A stretch of DNA of 64,000 nt from contig NC_059473.1 in NCBI RefSeq assembly GCF_018139145.2, positions 68,616,707 through 68,680,706 on the forward strand, in the 5' to 3' direction. Both the position numbers and the translations under genes were made by a program. Under the pieces are notes generated by a model, which was given only the letters and a program-made list of their open reading frames with translations, made no database searches and was not told where the DNA came from. Positions 51,701 through 64,000 of the stretch are shown piece after piece; position 1 is the stretch's first letter, and each line of letters begins with the position of its first letter. This stretch comes from Gymnogyps californianus (Eukaryota; Chordata; Aves; Accipitriformes; Cathartidae).

Positions 51701-54700
51701 AATTGGCTTTCCCAGCCTGACCTTCCTAACTGTTAGTTCAATTACTTTGTTTCTGGATTTTGACATTATCTTCAGTCAGACTCTTCATCAATTCATAACT
51801 TTAGAGTCAACCTTCCCAAAGAACGCTGAAGAATTCCATTTTAAATGAGTGATATCTTGAAATTAATAATCACATATTATAGATTCTTGCTAAGCCAAAG
51901 GTCCCTCGGTTTCTTGTCTAGTCAGGTAGAGACTGTTAAATACTTTCTGGTGCTAATCCAGTTTCAGTGGTTGATGAAAGACTTTGAAACTTATCCTGGA
52001 TATGAATGTCAAAGCCTACAATCTTTTGATGTTTTCTTCAGTGATGAAAAGATATCTCTAAAACAGAACACAACAATTCAGCAAAAGTGAACTCTTCTAT
52101 AATGTAGTTGATAGGCTTGATCATAGTGGTTGGAGTACACAGGCTGACTCTCCTGTTATATCTGTATATTCTTTCTGTTGTATATAGGATAATTGAGGTG
52201 TGGTTGAATACTTTTGTAGAGAAACAGGAAAAGAGAGAATACAAAGGAGCAAATTGTATGTTTTCCTCTCTTCCGTGGAACTTAAGCAAATATCTTGCTT
52301 GAAAAAGAAGGTGGAAATGGCAATTTTAACAAACTTTTCTCTTGTGGCTGTCACTATTAATATAATGGCAATAATTTAATTGCAAAAATAAATACTAGAA
52401 GCTCAAAGATGTGTTTGGCATTCACCTTTTATTTTCATGAAGAAAAGAAAGAAGTCTCTAGGATCAATTATTTTTAAAATTACCTTTTTTTATTTAGCCC
52501 TATTTCTATCTGTTTTCAGGCCCAGTGTTGAACAGTGAAAAATAAGAAAGGCAAAACACCAGAAATTATATTTGAAATTCAGACTATTTGCTGATTTTAG
52601 GGTTTACAATTTAAGCTTCAGTTTTGTTTTTCAGGACATTCTATATATCGGCTCTCTGTATATCAGGCTGTGAAGAACCTGCCTAAAGTCAGTTGACTTC
52701 CACAGGCCAGACACCGTCTGCCTGTTGTAACTGTTGGGATTGCATTCATAAAAAAGTAAAAAGGCATACAAATCACAGCTCAGCAGTCACTCTTACCTTC
52801 AGAGGTATTCCTCATGCACTTGACATGCCATCAACTAAAAGTGTATCAGTTTAATTTATTTAATTCTGTAAGAGAAAATTGTTTATTTTAGATGTTTCCA
52901 ATGAAATCTGTAAAGATGAATAAATAACACCAAAAATAATTACTTCAGATACACACTTTGTCTGTGTTCATGTAACCTTTCTCATTACTTTTTTAGATTT
53001 TTACGTTATTTGCATTTTGCTCCCGGATCTACTACACCCATTTAATGCCAGTCATATTTCCTCCCCAAAATTCCAGAAGGAACAATGTTATCCTCTGCAG
53101 ATGTGATGCTATCCACAACTACATACAAGCCAGAAGGATCTTCCGGCACCTCTACTCTGATCAGCTAATCCAGACCTGCCAAAAAGACCACCTTCTCTGA
53201 GAAACTTTCACAAACCTAAACAATATTCTGAAAAATACCTGTTGTCTGCCTTCCAAAAAATATATTTAATGCAAATGTATTACAAACACAGAAGAAAGGA
53301 GAGCGCAAAACTTAATGACATTCCCTGGGATCTTACTTGACTGAAAACTGGTCTAATTAGCATAACATGTTTAATAGTAATGGCCATCAATAGAGAACTC
53401 AAACAAAGATTAATAGATGGATACATATTACTCAACTGCTAACTTTTTAATTATATTTATCAGGGAGAGTAGATCAGAGGAGTTGACCACAAGAAGGCCT
53501 GAGCCTAGTGGTTTTTCTTCACTTTGTTTTTCACATGAAGGGTAGCAACACCTTTTAGCCCCACTAGAAGAGACATTAGCTTTCACCTCCCACAAGGACC
53601 ATGTTTTTTCCCCATTGACTTTTTCTTCAGTCAGAAAGAAACCCCTAGAAGTCTGATATGCAACAGTATTTTTCCTACCTCTTCGCTGATTTCCTTCAGG
53701 TTATGTCAGCTCTGAAACGCTAAATGATGTGCTACAGAATGCCCTGCTTAGCTATGCGTCGTTCCACCAGTTTTCTGGCCATGGCTGCAGAGGAAAACGA
53801 GTGATCCCAATTTGAGATACCAACCCCTGCAGCAAAAAAATTAACCTCTTGCTGGTGTTTCTGATTGTCACTAATCCTCAGCTCTCCTAAAGTAGTGGAG
53901 GAAGCTGTCATGAGGCCACTGTAAATTAAAAATGCCCATTTCTTGCCTGGTACTGCCTGCATGCCATGTGAGTGTACTAAAACAAAGGGACGTACATGTA
54001 TATTTGATAACATTAAAGCCAATTAGACAATTGATGACATGTATATCTCAGGCCAAAAACATACAGTTAATTTTTTTTTTAATTAATAAACAGTAGGTGA
54101 TAACCAGTGGGATGCCTGCCTGCCTGCCTGCCTGCCAGCTGATTTGCCCCAGTGCCCCTGATGATGGATTATAGCAAACTGAATTCAAAGAGAACCAATA
54201 AAGTGGCAGACAGGTTAGGTTTCAGATAAGGTGAATTGATTGCTGATTACTTAAATCTCACTTCATGTGACAGAAGCCAAGCCATAACATTATTGTTATA
54301 TGTGAACATGGTAGAAAAAAGAAGAATGGCAGCTAAAGTGGAGCAAGAATTTAAATATTGACTTTCAGGTGCATGGAATACACCTATAACACAATAGGAG
54401 TGGTCTCTAGTGCACAAAGTTGGCATGTATTCTGCAGTCAGGAAGACAGGAGAGGGAAAAATCAAGTAATTTTTATTTCTTTCTTTTACCATCATAGCCA
54501 ATAAGGGAGTTAAAAAAGAACATTTCAGATAAAATACAAATAATTCAGAAAAGGCTGTAATCGGAATATATTTTTTTTCCATGCAGATTTTCAGAAGTGA
54601 AGAGATTTTGTTAACTGCCAAAAGGAACATACAGTCACCTGAGAATTAAGTAATATAATTTATGCCAAACAGTTTACCACAAATGGTTCCTCAGTGATCC

Positions 54701-56452
54701 ACCTTCTTTAGCAAGCAGACATAAAATCATTGGTCTTCAAAATTATGTTAAGAAATTAATGATCTAACACAAGCTATCAAGAGTGGGATGCATAGAGTTC
54801 AACTATCTATTTTTCTGGGGAAAAAAGTTATTGAAAATTTTAATGTCAGTTCTGTATTAGTAAAGAATAAACACTCTGGAGAACGACAGAATTACTCTTT
54901 AGTTTCCGTCATTACGGAAACGCTTGCATTCCTTTTCAGTGCACAGAAATCTTCCTGAATATGACTTTATGTCATGCTTTTTTCAAATTTGCAAACACCT
55001 TTTTTAAACAACAATAATAAGCAAAATATAAAACTCTCTGAAACTATTCCGGATTGTATTGAGAATCAGTAGATTTTTGAAGGTACCTAAATGAAAAAGA
55101 TAAATTTTTAAAAATTGCTGCTGCTGTAGCATAGACAAAGGAAAAATACTTCTTTGGAGAATATGGTGAAGTATAGGAATTACTAAATCCTTTTCCTCTC
55201 GGCTAGTTAACTGCAAATCTTATTCTTAGGAATGTAGGTTTGGGGTTTTTTTTAATATCTTGGTATATAGTGTATAGAAGGAGGCTTCAAACATTAATTA
55301 TCCCTTGAGCTAAAAGTTCTTTTTATTAGCTCAGAATCATTTTGCCTTCTGGATACAATAACATTTGCAGTTTCAAATGTGATTAAATGGAAGTGGTAGT
55401 TTACAGACTGAAAGATACTGTATATATTTCTTTGAATGTAAAACAACACCAGTAAGTATTGCTTAAATAAATGTAACTTTGACCACAATTTTGTAAATAA
55501 ACAACTGCTGATACAATCTTTTTCTTTTCCTACAGAACAAACACACTTTCTTCAAACAGTGCTGACACAAAGAAAAATAGCGAGAGTGTAATGCTTCAGG
55601 TTAATAAAACTAAAAGATAGCAGCTGTAGCTGCAGCCTTGCACAGAGGCAAGATGCTGCTCTCTGCTGTAGGAAACTGCATTGAAGCCGTAACATAAGAA
55701 TAGCCATGTTGTCTGTGGAGAAGAAAAGCCATATCGAGTTTTCTTCATCTACCCCAAAATGCTGTGTAAGCCTGTTGTTAAAACAGAAATGTACGTGGAA
55801 GCACAGTAGCTAGTAGAACTGGTTTAAAAAATGGAGGTGCCATACCATTTTTCTGGACACAATGAGGCTACCTACCTGAGCTTACGTAGTATAACTTAAC
55901 TATCACAAAGCTAAGAAAAAGATCTATTTTAAGCTGGAAGTCACACCTCTTGCATCAGCACAAATAAAATTATAACAAAACTAACCCCATAAAAACACAG
56001 AGTGAATCATAACACAAATGCAGGATTTTTTTGAAAGAGCATACTGTAATGTTAGCTGACACACGTGGAAAACAGAAGTCAGCTCTAAGGTCTCTCACGT
56101 TTATCCCAGGTATTGCAGATAGGCATTTTGTATTTAGACTACCTAGCCTGAATATTAGCAAAGGTTAAGCTTGGTTTTTCAGTGTATGGTGATGTTCTTC
56201 ATAGTGAATAAGGTTGCTGTGATGTTTTTTAAGTACCTTCGCCTGGGTATGGGCTGTGACTCCTTAATATCACCAGTGATGCACCAGCTTCCAGATGCAG
56301 TATGGAACAGTTCCCTTGGAGCAGGTCAATAGCCTCAAGCTGCTGCTAGTTATCATCCTGGCTGATGGCACTTTGCCCCTATACAAACCACTCAGTGCTG
56401 CCATTAAACAACGCAGAGGGAAACATAAAATTGCTGTTCAGAGGCAGCTTTT
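48736..56452. other. Intergenic DNA upstream of CENPW, no gene recognised
   Basis: GC content falls quickly beyond the CpG island. An E-box CACGTG lies at 48892-48897. Open frames at 51047-51358, 51327-51626 and 54247-54630 have no recognisable domain. If a divergent non-coding transcript starts in the island, its later exons would be here, but I cannot place them. Confidence 0.55.
54113..54136 (+). repeat. (TGCC)6 tetranucleotide repeat
   Basis: Six exact TGCC units. A simple repeat in the intergenic region upstream of CENPW. Confidence 0.95.
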
Positions 56453-56477
56453 TGCCTAAAAAGGTGGCAGGTGTGTG
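56453..56477 (+). repeat. 25-base repeated element with CArG box, copy 1
   Basis: TGCCTAAAAAGGTGGCAGG followed by TGTGTG. The same 25 bases occur at 60798-60822 with one mismatch. CCTAAAAAGG (56455-56464) is an exact CArG box, the SRF/MADS-box consensus. TGCC and GGCA arms flank it. The flanks of the two copies do not obviously align by eye, so this may be a conserved core of an old repeat family or a duplicated regulatory site. Confidence 0.55.
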
Positions 56478-57074
56478 CTTTTTCAGATTTTTTGTTTTTT
56501 GAATGGTAATACATTGATATTGAATGCTGCCCTGCCTTGTAGAGTGAATAAAAATACACTTATGCTTGACATCAGGATATTTTTTTTTCCAGCATGTTTT
56601 TCAAACTGATCTAAAGATATTTGCTGTTTTGAAAGGCGTGTTTGCATCTCTCTAGCATTCCTCCCACTTTTATCTGATGATGTCATGCTATCACTAGGTC
56701 TACTCTTATGTGCAAAGTGTCCTGGAAGAGAGCCATCAGAAGAAAGAAAAAAAAAAAATAAGCGTGTACAAGAAGATGGAAAGCTGGGCCTAGACGCAGT
56801 TCTTTTGGGGGGGTTTCTAGTGTAAATGTCATTCGGTTGAAGGCCCATACTCATTGGTATGCTCAGCTGTTTTGCAGTGCTACAAGTAAGCAAAACAGCT
56901 GTAAACCTAGCTTAACTCTCCAATTAAGCTGAATTTATGACATCTTTACAATACCAGTGCAGAACAAAGCAGCTGGAGACAACGAATAATTCTGATCCTA
57001 ACAATCCCTTTTTAGGCTTTATTTGGCATTCTTTAGTCAGGCAAAAGTTTGCCAGTTTGTCTAAGATTAAATTT

Positions 57075-57096
57075 AGAGGCCTCTGAGAGGCCTCTG
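57075..57096. repeat. Tandem 11-base palindromic unit AGAGGCCTCTG
   Basis: Two exact copies lie head to tail. Each contains the 10-base perfect palindrome AGAGGCCTCT. The unit pair is bracketed by AAGATTAAA on the left (57063) and again on the right (57098), so the flanks may be part of the same duplication. Confidence 0.8.
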
Positions 57097-57099
57097 AAG

Positions 57100-60000
57100 A
57101 TTAAACAAAATTATACCATAGAACACATGTTCATAAATGCATAGACTTTAAATGTTTCTTTGTAACATTATATTTTGAGCAGATTAATCCAATTTGGGTG
57201 CCTTGTGAACTCAGAACTCTCATTGATTTCAAGAATTACCCGGATTGCACTTTAATTAGTTTTGCCTATTACATTTTTTTTTTACAAAGAATTAAATTGA
57301 TTTTTATTTCCAAAATAAATTCAACAATTGCCTTCTGCCACAATTCTTATACTTGTGGCAGAAGTGTGGATTCTATGTGTGGATGACAAATCTTCATTTG
57401 CCCTTAGCTACAAGGGTCCTGAAATACATATGTTTGTATAAAGAAGCCACAAGGATCAGTATCTTGATGTACAGTTCACAGCCTTACTGCTTTTCTTTGT
57501 GATTCCCATCACAGAAGACAATTTGAAATAGTTTTGGGGTTTTTTTTTGGTTTGGTTTGGTTTTTTTTGCATCTGTTCTTTATTTGTGAGTCAGCTGCCT
57601 TTAGTAGACCCAAACAGCAGAATCTGGTTGTTTGTTCAGAATAAGATTTTCCTTTTTGATCTTGTAGGCTAGATCTGTACCTATGAGTATAATGTTAGGC
57701 CTAGTCTTGGGTCTGAGAGCAAGAGGCATGCTATACCTCAGGTACGTATGCCTAGATTCTCTTCTCCCTAAATATAGGGTGATCTAGTCAGTCCCCGCTA
57801 TTGGGGACAAACCCTGCCACGTGCCATCCTCTGGGCTTTGTCCAGGAGCTGGCTGGGAGAGTGCTTGTTGGCTCAGGCCAGAGCTGTTCCTGCTAGTCTC
57901 ATGCTATAAGCAGAGTAGTTACTACTACTGCATGTCAGACTGTGCCTGTCCATTCTCTGGTTTAGCATACTGTACCTGTAGCCATGGAGTAATGCAGTAA
58001 TGATTGCAGAAGATTTGTCAGTGGGGCTGAAAGTTAGAGTTCTAAACAAGGAGTTGCATGTCAAAATTAGAAAAGCTCAACAGTCAGGCTCGACAAGGAG
58101 GCTAGTCCATGTCAGGATTGTTTCTGGGGTTTATTTTGTGCTCTAACTAGCCAGGACCAGGGTCCAGAACATGTATCCCCTGTGCTTGGAGACTGTCCTT
58201 ACCACTGACCTACAAGATCAGCTGCTTGTGCTTTTTCTTCCTAGTCCTGGATCATGCTCTGTTTGCTACAGCAACAGTATTTCAACAGGCAGAATGGGAA
58301 CTGGATGTCTCTGCATGCCCACAGCCTGGTGGCTGGGGCATGCTTCTGGGAGGCAGGGAATGCAGTCTTCAGCCCCAAAATTTAAGGAGGAAATGGACTG
58401 AGGATGCTTCTCCCAGGACAAATGTACTCACCACAAAGGTATTGTATAGAAGAGTAAGTAGAAAGTACCAGTTGGCAATTGGGGATACAGAGTCTGGTCC
58501 ACAGGCACTGCCCTGCGCTTCAGCCATTGTAAACAATTTTTTTTGTTGTTCATTGTTTTGCCATGGTTTCGTTTAGACAGTATCAGCTGCGGAACTTAAA
58601 TGTTCTCATTTTTTAAGCAGAGCTCAGAATTATTCTGTCTGACACTCCCAAGAGTTGCTTGATGTCAGGGGCAAGCACAGGATAAGAAATTTATTAAATC
58701 TTCCATTAAACAGTTTCATTTCAAAATTTGACTTTACCTTACCCCAACAGGAAACAATCGTGCAATAGCACAGCAACAAAATTAAATCTGCAAGTAAATG
58801 GCTACAGGTCTGAGCATAAATTCGTGGGAGAATGTGTTCTGTGTATTTGTATAGCTGTACATATGAAAGAGCTGAATTCTCCTAGCAGCAGTGTCTGCAT
58901 CCAGAGCTTTGATTTAGATTGTGTTCCTCTGGGGATGCTGTTCCATACATATATAAAACTGAATTTAGGAATTAAATGGGAACTTCTGCATTCTGGGCCC
59001 GTGAATACCTACTCATAACAAAGTACATGATTGGATTTGGAATTTCTGTCTTTGGGAAGATTTGATTCCAGATTTCCGGTTCTAGCATTTCTCTCATAGC
59101 TTGAAGTCTGCAATATATGAGTGTGCTGTATTTTACATAGAAAAAAGTCTGACTGAACCTATCAGGGATATGAATTGCTATATGAATAACTAGATGATTA
59201 ATGTGGTTTTATACAGCATTACCTGTATTCTGGCATATCATAAATGAGTGGAACCAAGTACATGCATTAATATCACAAATACTATTTTTCCAGTATCAGC
59301 CCTGATTTGTCTATGATCTGCTCAGGTCAACAAATCTATGTACACATGAACAGAAAAGCCTCTCCTTAGGGTGCATCCTGAAAGCCATTGCCTCAAGCAG
59401 ATAGAACATATAGATCCTTTTCCAAATCTAAATGAAATTTTAATACTTTAATACATTTTTCAATACATGAAGAGCATAATGTGATCCCAAATATTCCTCC
59501 AATCTGTAAAGTTTAGTAAGTGTCTGAAAATTATTAGTGAAGTTCTCACCCTGTACCTATGCAAAAGACAATGAGGATACTTTGCTGATGGTTAACTTTT
59601 CCACTGCCTAGTTAACTCTTCCTCCCATCAGGAAACAGATTAATAGTATTGGGTAGTTTCTAATCACTTGCAGTAGTTTTTTCATATACTTGAATTTTCT
59701 TCTTAGATGCAAACAATGAAAGCTACAAATATAACTTAAGACATAAAATTCCCATGACATCTAATTTGGTGTCTCAGAGACTTGGACCTTTTCAGGTGAT
59801 ACAGTTCTATAAAGCAACATGCTCAGAAGTTAGAGAGAGATAAGTTTAATACACATTCGTGTCTTGCATTTCTTGTTAATAAAGTTCATATCTGAAATAC
59901 AACCAATCTTTCTTGTTACTCAACTTAAATAAAGGCTACAGTCTGCAAAAGAATGAGAATCTTTTCTGAATTCTGTAGGATTAGTTGCAGCCTCAGCATC

Positions 60001-60797
60001 TATTATGTTTGTAAACGAATATCTTCACTATGTAATATGTTAAATAAATACAGCTTGTCTTTTACAAGATGTCTTCTCCCATTGACTGCCAAATGAAGCG
60101 CAACAAAAATGTTAAAAAAAAGAATCCTCAATAGCTGCATGAGTAGTTGTCCACTTACTCCAGAGATCAGTAAAATGTTTGGCAAGGAAAACATGGACTG
60201 AGCACTAGCACTCATTCACATGTCAAAGCCAAAATAGAAAACATAGTTCATAGTGGAGTTCAAGGACAACAGTGCCGGAAAGACATGCTTGCAAATACGT
60301 GCTACAAAACTGTACCACTCTCCACTTTCTCTGTTGCTTTCGTGTGCAGCTCAGCTGCATTTCAGTAAAACGGTGTGCCCGACTGCAACTCGAGAATGTG
60401 TATGTCTTCTGTGAACAGATGCAGAGCCAAACACCAACCCCTGTATCACTGCGTGGATATACTGCACAGCTGGAAGAGCAATTGCAGCTATTAAGAAAAA
60501 GCATGTGGTTTTCCTACCAGGTTATCTAAAAGCTTGATTTGTAGTGTGAAAGTGTGTTTTTAACATGATTTTGACCACATTAAGTTTTGCAAACTAAAGA
60601 CAATGTAAATTTAATGGTGGCATTTAAGCTCTCTGAGGTCTTAACTGAATGACATACATTAGCAGTCAAAACTCGATTAGTTCAAAATCAAGTTGTGTAA
60701 AGTTCTGTAAATTTAAGTCACTGCCTGACACATGGGTGCCCACACACTCCAAAAAAGCAGTGTGGGGAGCCGAACAATGTAACAATCCTCTATTACC
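57100..60797. other. Intergenic, no gene recognised
   Basis: No exon, RNA gene or repeat family recognised. The overlapping frames at 58171-58576 (up to 116 codons) lie in slightly GC-richer DNA but match no protein I know. Confidence 0.55.
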
Positions 60798-60822
60798 TGC
60801 CTAAAAAGGTGGCAGGAGTGTG
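60798..60822 (+). repeat. 25-base repeated element with CArG box, copy 2
   Basis: TGCCTAAAAAGGTGGCAGG followed by AGTGTG, one mismatch from copy 1. The CArG box is at 60800-60809. Here the arms extend to CCTGCC and GGCAGG, giving a six-base stem around the box. The following 400 bases are somewhat purine-rich and less AT-rich than the surroundings, and could belong to an unrecognised old repeat. Confidence 0.55.
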
Positions 60823-63800
60823 TAGTGCACTGTCAAAATCTCTATCTAGAGACAGTCTGAGGTGCATAGAGTTGATCATGGGCAGGAGGCCAAAAGGGGA
60901 AAGGAGAAGGACAAAAGGAGAAGTTCCCCCACCCTCAAGGCACCAAAACCACCTTACCTCACCTCATATTCCCCCTAAGTACAGGTTCAGCTGAAAAAAA
61001 TGCTGGAGTGTATAACAGGGACAATGCCCCATAGGCAGGAGCCTGTAAATCTTTGCAGTCTCTGAGGCACGAGCTCCATGGGCTGGGCACTCGTCCACAT
61101 TGTGACCAGTGACTATCAAACCAATACAATTGACTGTCAGGGCTGCCTTGAGGTGTGTGAGGCACTGCTCGAGCAGGTGTGGGAGCATATGTAGGTTTTA
61201 GGGAAATGGGACTTCAAAAAGAGACCTTAGACATTCACATACATAAAATCTACTTATTTTCTAAAATTGAGGGGGATTAATTCTGATTTAAGTTTATATT
61301 TTAAAAAAAAAATTAAAAACCCAGAATGGTTCTTAATTCCTTCTGAAATAAGCAAAGTCAAAGGTTCTTCAATCTTTTTATAAAATCTAGTCCTTTTTTT
61401 CCCTGCACACATACATTGATGGCTTTAGCACTTATCAGAGCTTTACAAACAAGTATCTAGGCATCACAAAACTACAGTAAAGTTGATACAGAAATCATGA
61501 TCCTCACTTTGTGGACAAGGTAACTGACTCTAAGATATTAAGACCAAACTGTTACCCTAAATCTGAACACCTGCAGACATACTTAATAACAAACAGGTGA
61601 GGTAAGAGTTATCAGGACTGAAAACATCAAAGTACTACTTAAGGTCTGTGGAGATGGATGCCCAAGTCTGAAAACACTGTTTAAGTTCATGTTTAGTTTC
61701 CAAGCATTTAAACCATGCATAGTAATATTTATTTATCTGGATGTGTTTACAGACACTATAAATTGGTTAATTTTTTAGAAATTTTTTCCATGAGACAAAG
61801 TTACCTTTTTCAGTAGATTTGCCTTTTGCTTCTTCTAGAAGAGGAGTTACTTCTGGGCTAACAAATTTCCATTTAATAATGCATGAATTTTCCTCTTATG
61901 AAGCTAGATAGTTTTTCCATCACTTGTACTTCAGTATTTCTGAAACCAGGTGTTAATTTTCAGGGGGATAGGAGGTTTCCAGGCAGCTGCCAGGACTAAT
62001 ATAGCAGCCAGCAGTAAACGCTGAATAAGCTTAGGTACAAAATCTATACCATCTGGTTTCAGGAGTCCCCAGCCAAAAAATGTGAGGCCAGTTCCTTTCA
62101 TGTCCAGAAATCTTCCCGTTCATTGGGAATTGTGAAATGGATCTTACCTTTGCATTACCTTTTAATTCACAACTCAGAGGAAGATTCAAATAATGGTCTT
62201 AAGAAAACACTGCATAACTGTAAAATGGGAAACTAAGTAACGTGCTCAGGTTTCATAATAAGAAAGATGAACACTATTTGACAAGCTGAGATCAAAGTCC
62301 TTGCTCAGCCTCACAGTAGTCCAGTTTTGCAAGCTGCTGTTTCTCAAAGTCGATGATAGCTACCAGTGCTCAACACAGAAACAAAGTCCCTCAGAGGAAT
62401 GGTCTCCCTAGACCAGTAAGTCAATAAGGAGATACAAAATGAAGCCCTTCAGGTTTGATTTAAGACCAAGGAAGTAAGAAATGAGGTCCGTCTTGGCTGC
62501 CAGTGAGGAAATACTTCTGGTTCCTTAGGTGTCTGAAGAGATCGACTATGTTCTACATAAAAAATTGCTATACTGAAAATTTTGATAAAAGAGTAACTTA
62601 AGAGTGAGTTTGTTCACAGACATGAGTATGAAGGCATAGATAGAGCTTGGGCCATGCTAGAGATATCCGAGGAGATCCAAGCAACAGAACCTCCACTGAA
62701 GAAGTGTAGAAAAGGAGTGTTTCCTGCAATTTTTAAAGCCCAAATCATTTCACCCTCTCTCTCAGGCAGGCATTTACAGCTATACGTAATCCACAAGGTC
62801 ACTTTCTTATCAAAGCCCTGAAGGTATCAAGCTATCATCCCATCCAAAGAGTCATTAATATCTCTTAGCTTTTTATGTCTGGGTTATATATAAAAAATTG
62901 CATATAATAAGAAACCATGCAAGCCTATTTTTCTTTTACTATCATCACTGCTTTCAACACACTGATTAAATCATTGCTTTAACTGGATGATTAAACCCTT
63001 TTGAGAAGGGACTGCCATGTTATTGTATTTGGCTAGAACAGACTATAATGATTCCCCAGTCCATAGGCAGTATCACAATGCAGATAAAACATCAATGATA
63101 GTGCTGTTGCATTCCTGGTAACCGTGGGTTTGTCTACACTGCTGTATAGCAAGATTACCCTGAGCTCCATACAATGAGTTAGAATAGCTCTATCATCTGA
63201 TCTAGCAGCAGGTTTAACTGGAGACACTTTTAAGGATGGGCAGATGAATGCAGATCAGACTAAACTGAGTCAGAAAAAATATAATTTTAAAAGCCTGTTT
63301 TCTCTCAGCACTGATCTCCAGAAGACTTAATGTTCTGAGGATTCATTCTGACTCCTTCATGGCTAGTAGTCAAAATATTTTTTTGTGTCTGTGTCTACTA
63401 ATAGTAAAGTCATGATCCTTCTGATCATATACACTGCAATAGCATTTGATCATAGATACCAGCCAGAGGGCATTCTGAATTAACAATTTCACATAATCAG
63501 ACTATTTTATAACATACTGTGAATAATCATTTCAGTAAAGGCAGTGATTTTGCTGTGTTCATGCCCTGGAACAATAGTGCTAGTATAAATCCCAAGATAG
63601 CACTCAATGTACTTTAAGAGAGAACTTTAGTCACCTTAAAAAAATTTAAAAGGCTGTGGTCCAAAGTTCCGCTTATCTCTGAATGTATGATAAATTGTTG
63701 ATCCACAGGTAGAGTCTTCTGTATTGCATCCATGAAGTATCTGTAAGTGATAACTTAGGCAACTGTAGTGCACTGATATTTTTCAAAATGGCAACAAACC

Positions 63801-64000
63801 ACATATCAAAACACTGACCAGTCACAGGCTAACTGACCATTATATTCCAGAGCAGGGTTTCTTCACTCTTGAAGCTGTAGGCTCCACACGTAAAAAGTAG
63901 GACTAGTCCACAGACTGCAAAACCACTTAAAGAACAGACATGCCACAAAGTTCAACCAGATCCAACAGGCTTTCCCGTTACTAATTTTCATCTATTTCAT
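60823..64000. other. Intergenic, no gene recognised
   Basis: Nothing specific is supported. 60.82-61.20 kb is less AT-rich and has purine-rich stretches, which would suit an old long-terminal-repeat or DNA-transposon relic, but no terminal motif is convincing. The remainder is ordinary AT-rich DNA. Confidence 0.5.

Noticed and set aside
53046..53200. Two overlapping frames of 40-48 codons that look somewhat protein-like
   Set aside because: Too short, both frames equally open, no homologue recognised, and no convincing splice borders.
54247..54630. 127-codon open frame on the minus strand
   Set aside because: Hydrophobic, AT-driven composition with no motif. Nothing supports a gene.
56483..56893. 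136-codon open frame on the minus strand
   Set aside because: The middle looks slightly protein-like, but a run of Phe comes from an A-tract, no family is recognised and no splice context supports it.
60765..61195. Possible old long terminal repeat starting TGTGGGGAGCC
   Set aside because: No matching partner repeat, target-site duplication, primer-binding site or retroviral frame was found. Called only as unexplained sequence.
48736..64000. Exons of TRMT11, the upstream neighbour of CENPW in human
   Set aside because: No minus-strand frame here resembles a methyltransferase, and in human the gap is hundreds of kb.

Overview
This is vertebrate nuclear DNA, most likely from a bird. It is AT-rich, CpG-poor and almost gene-free, with one strong CpG island, introns with normal GT-AG borders, and worn CR1-type LINE ends. 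There are no Alu-like or L1-like sequences, and no prokaryotic gene packing. The species cannot be named from the sequence. The one gene's protein is closest, as I remember the family, to the chicken form, but does not look identical to it.

The only gene I can support is CENPW (centromere protein W) on the minus strand, in three coding exons at 48078-47989, 42931-42818 and 41119-41093. Together they encode a complete 76-residue histone-fold protein. The exons join in phase 0 with GT-AG borders, and none is visible as a long open reading frame. The start codon lies in a CpG island at about 47.7-48.7 kb. Just upstream of it, on the same strand, is a compact group of MYB-, ETS/CRE-, NRF1- and CDE/CHR-like sites, a promoter suited to a gene needed before mitosis. 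A good splice donor facing the other way suggests a divergent non-coding transcript.

Layout: 1-40.7 kb is intergenic DNA downstream of CENPW. It holds an isolated CpG-rich patch (4.2-5.2 kb), a back-to-back pair of CR1 relics (14.4-14.9 kb), a duplicated kappaB-like palindrome (25.7 kb), a 28-base G run (30.7 kb) and simple repeats. 40.7-48.2 kb is CENPW, with a reverse CR1-like relic in intron 2 and a possible RTE/BovB-like relic in intron 1. 48.7-64 kb is intergenic DNA upstream of CENPW, with a (TGCC)6 repeat, an 11-base tandem palindrome, and a 25-base element holding a perfect CArG box that occurs twice, 4.3 kb apart. In human the neighbours are TRMT11 upstream and RSPO3 downstream, both far away. 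I see no exon of either here.

There is no sign of an operon, CRISPR array, phage, intact virus or other novel multi-gene system.
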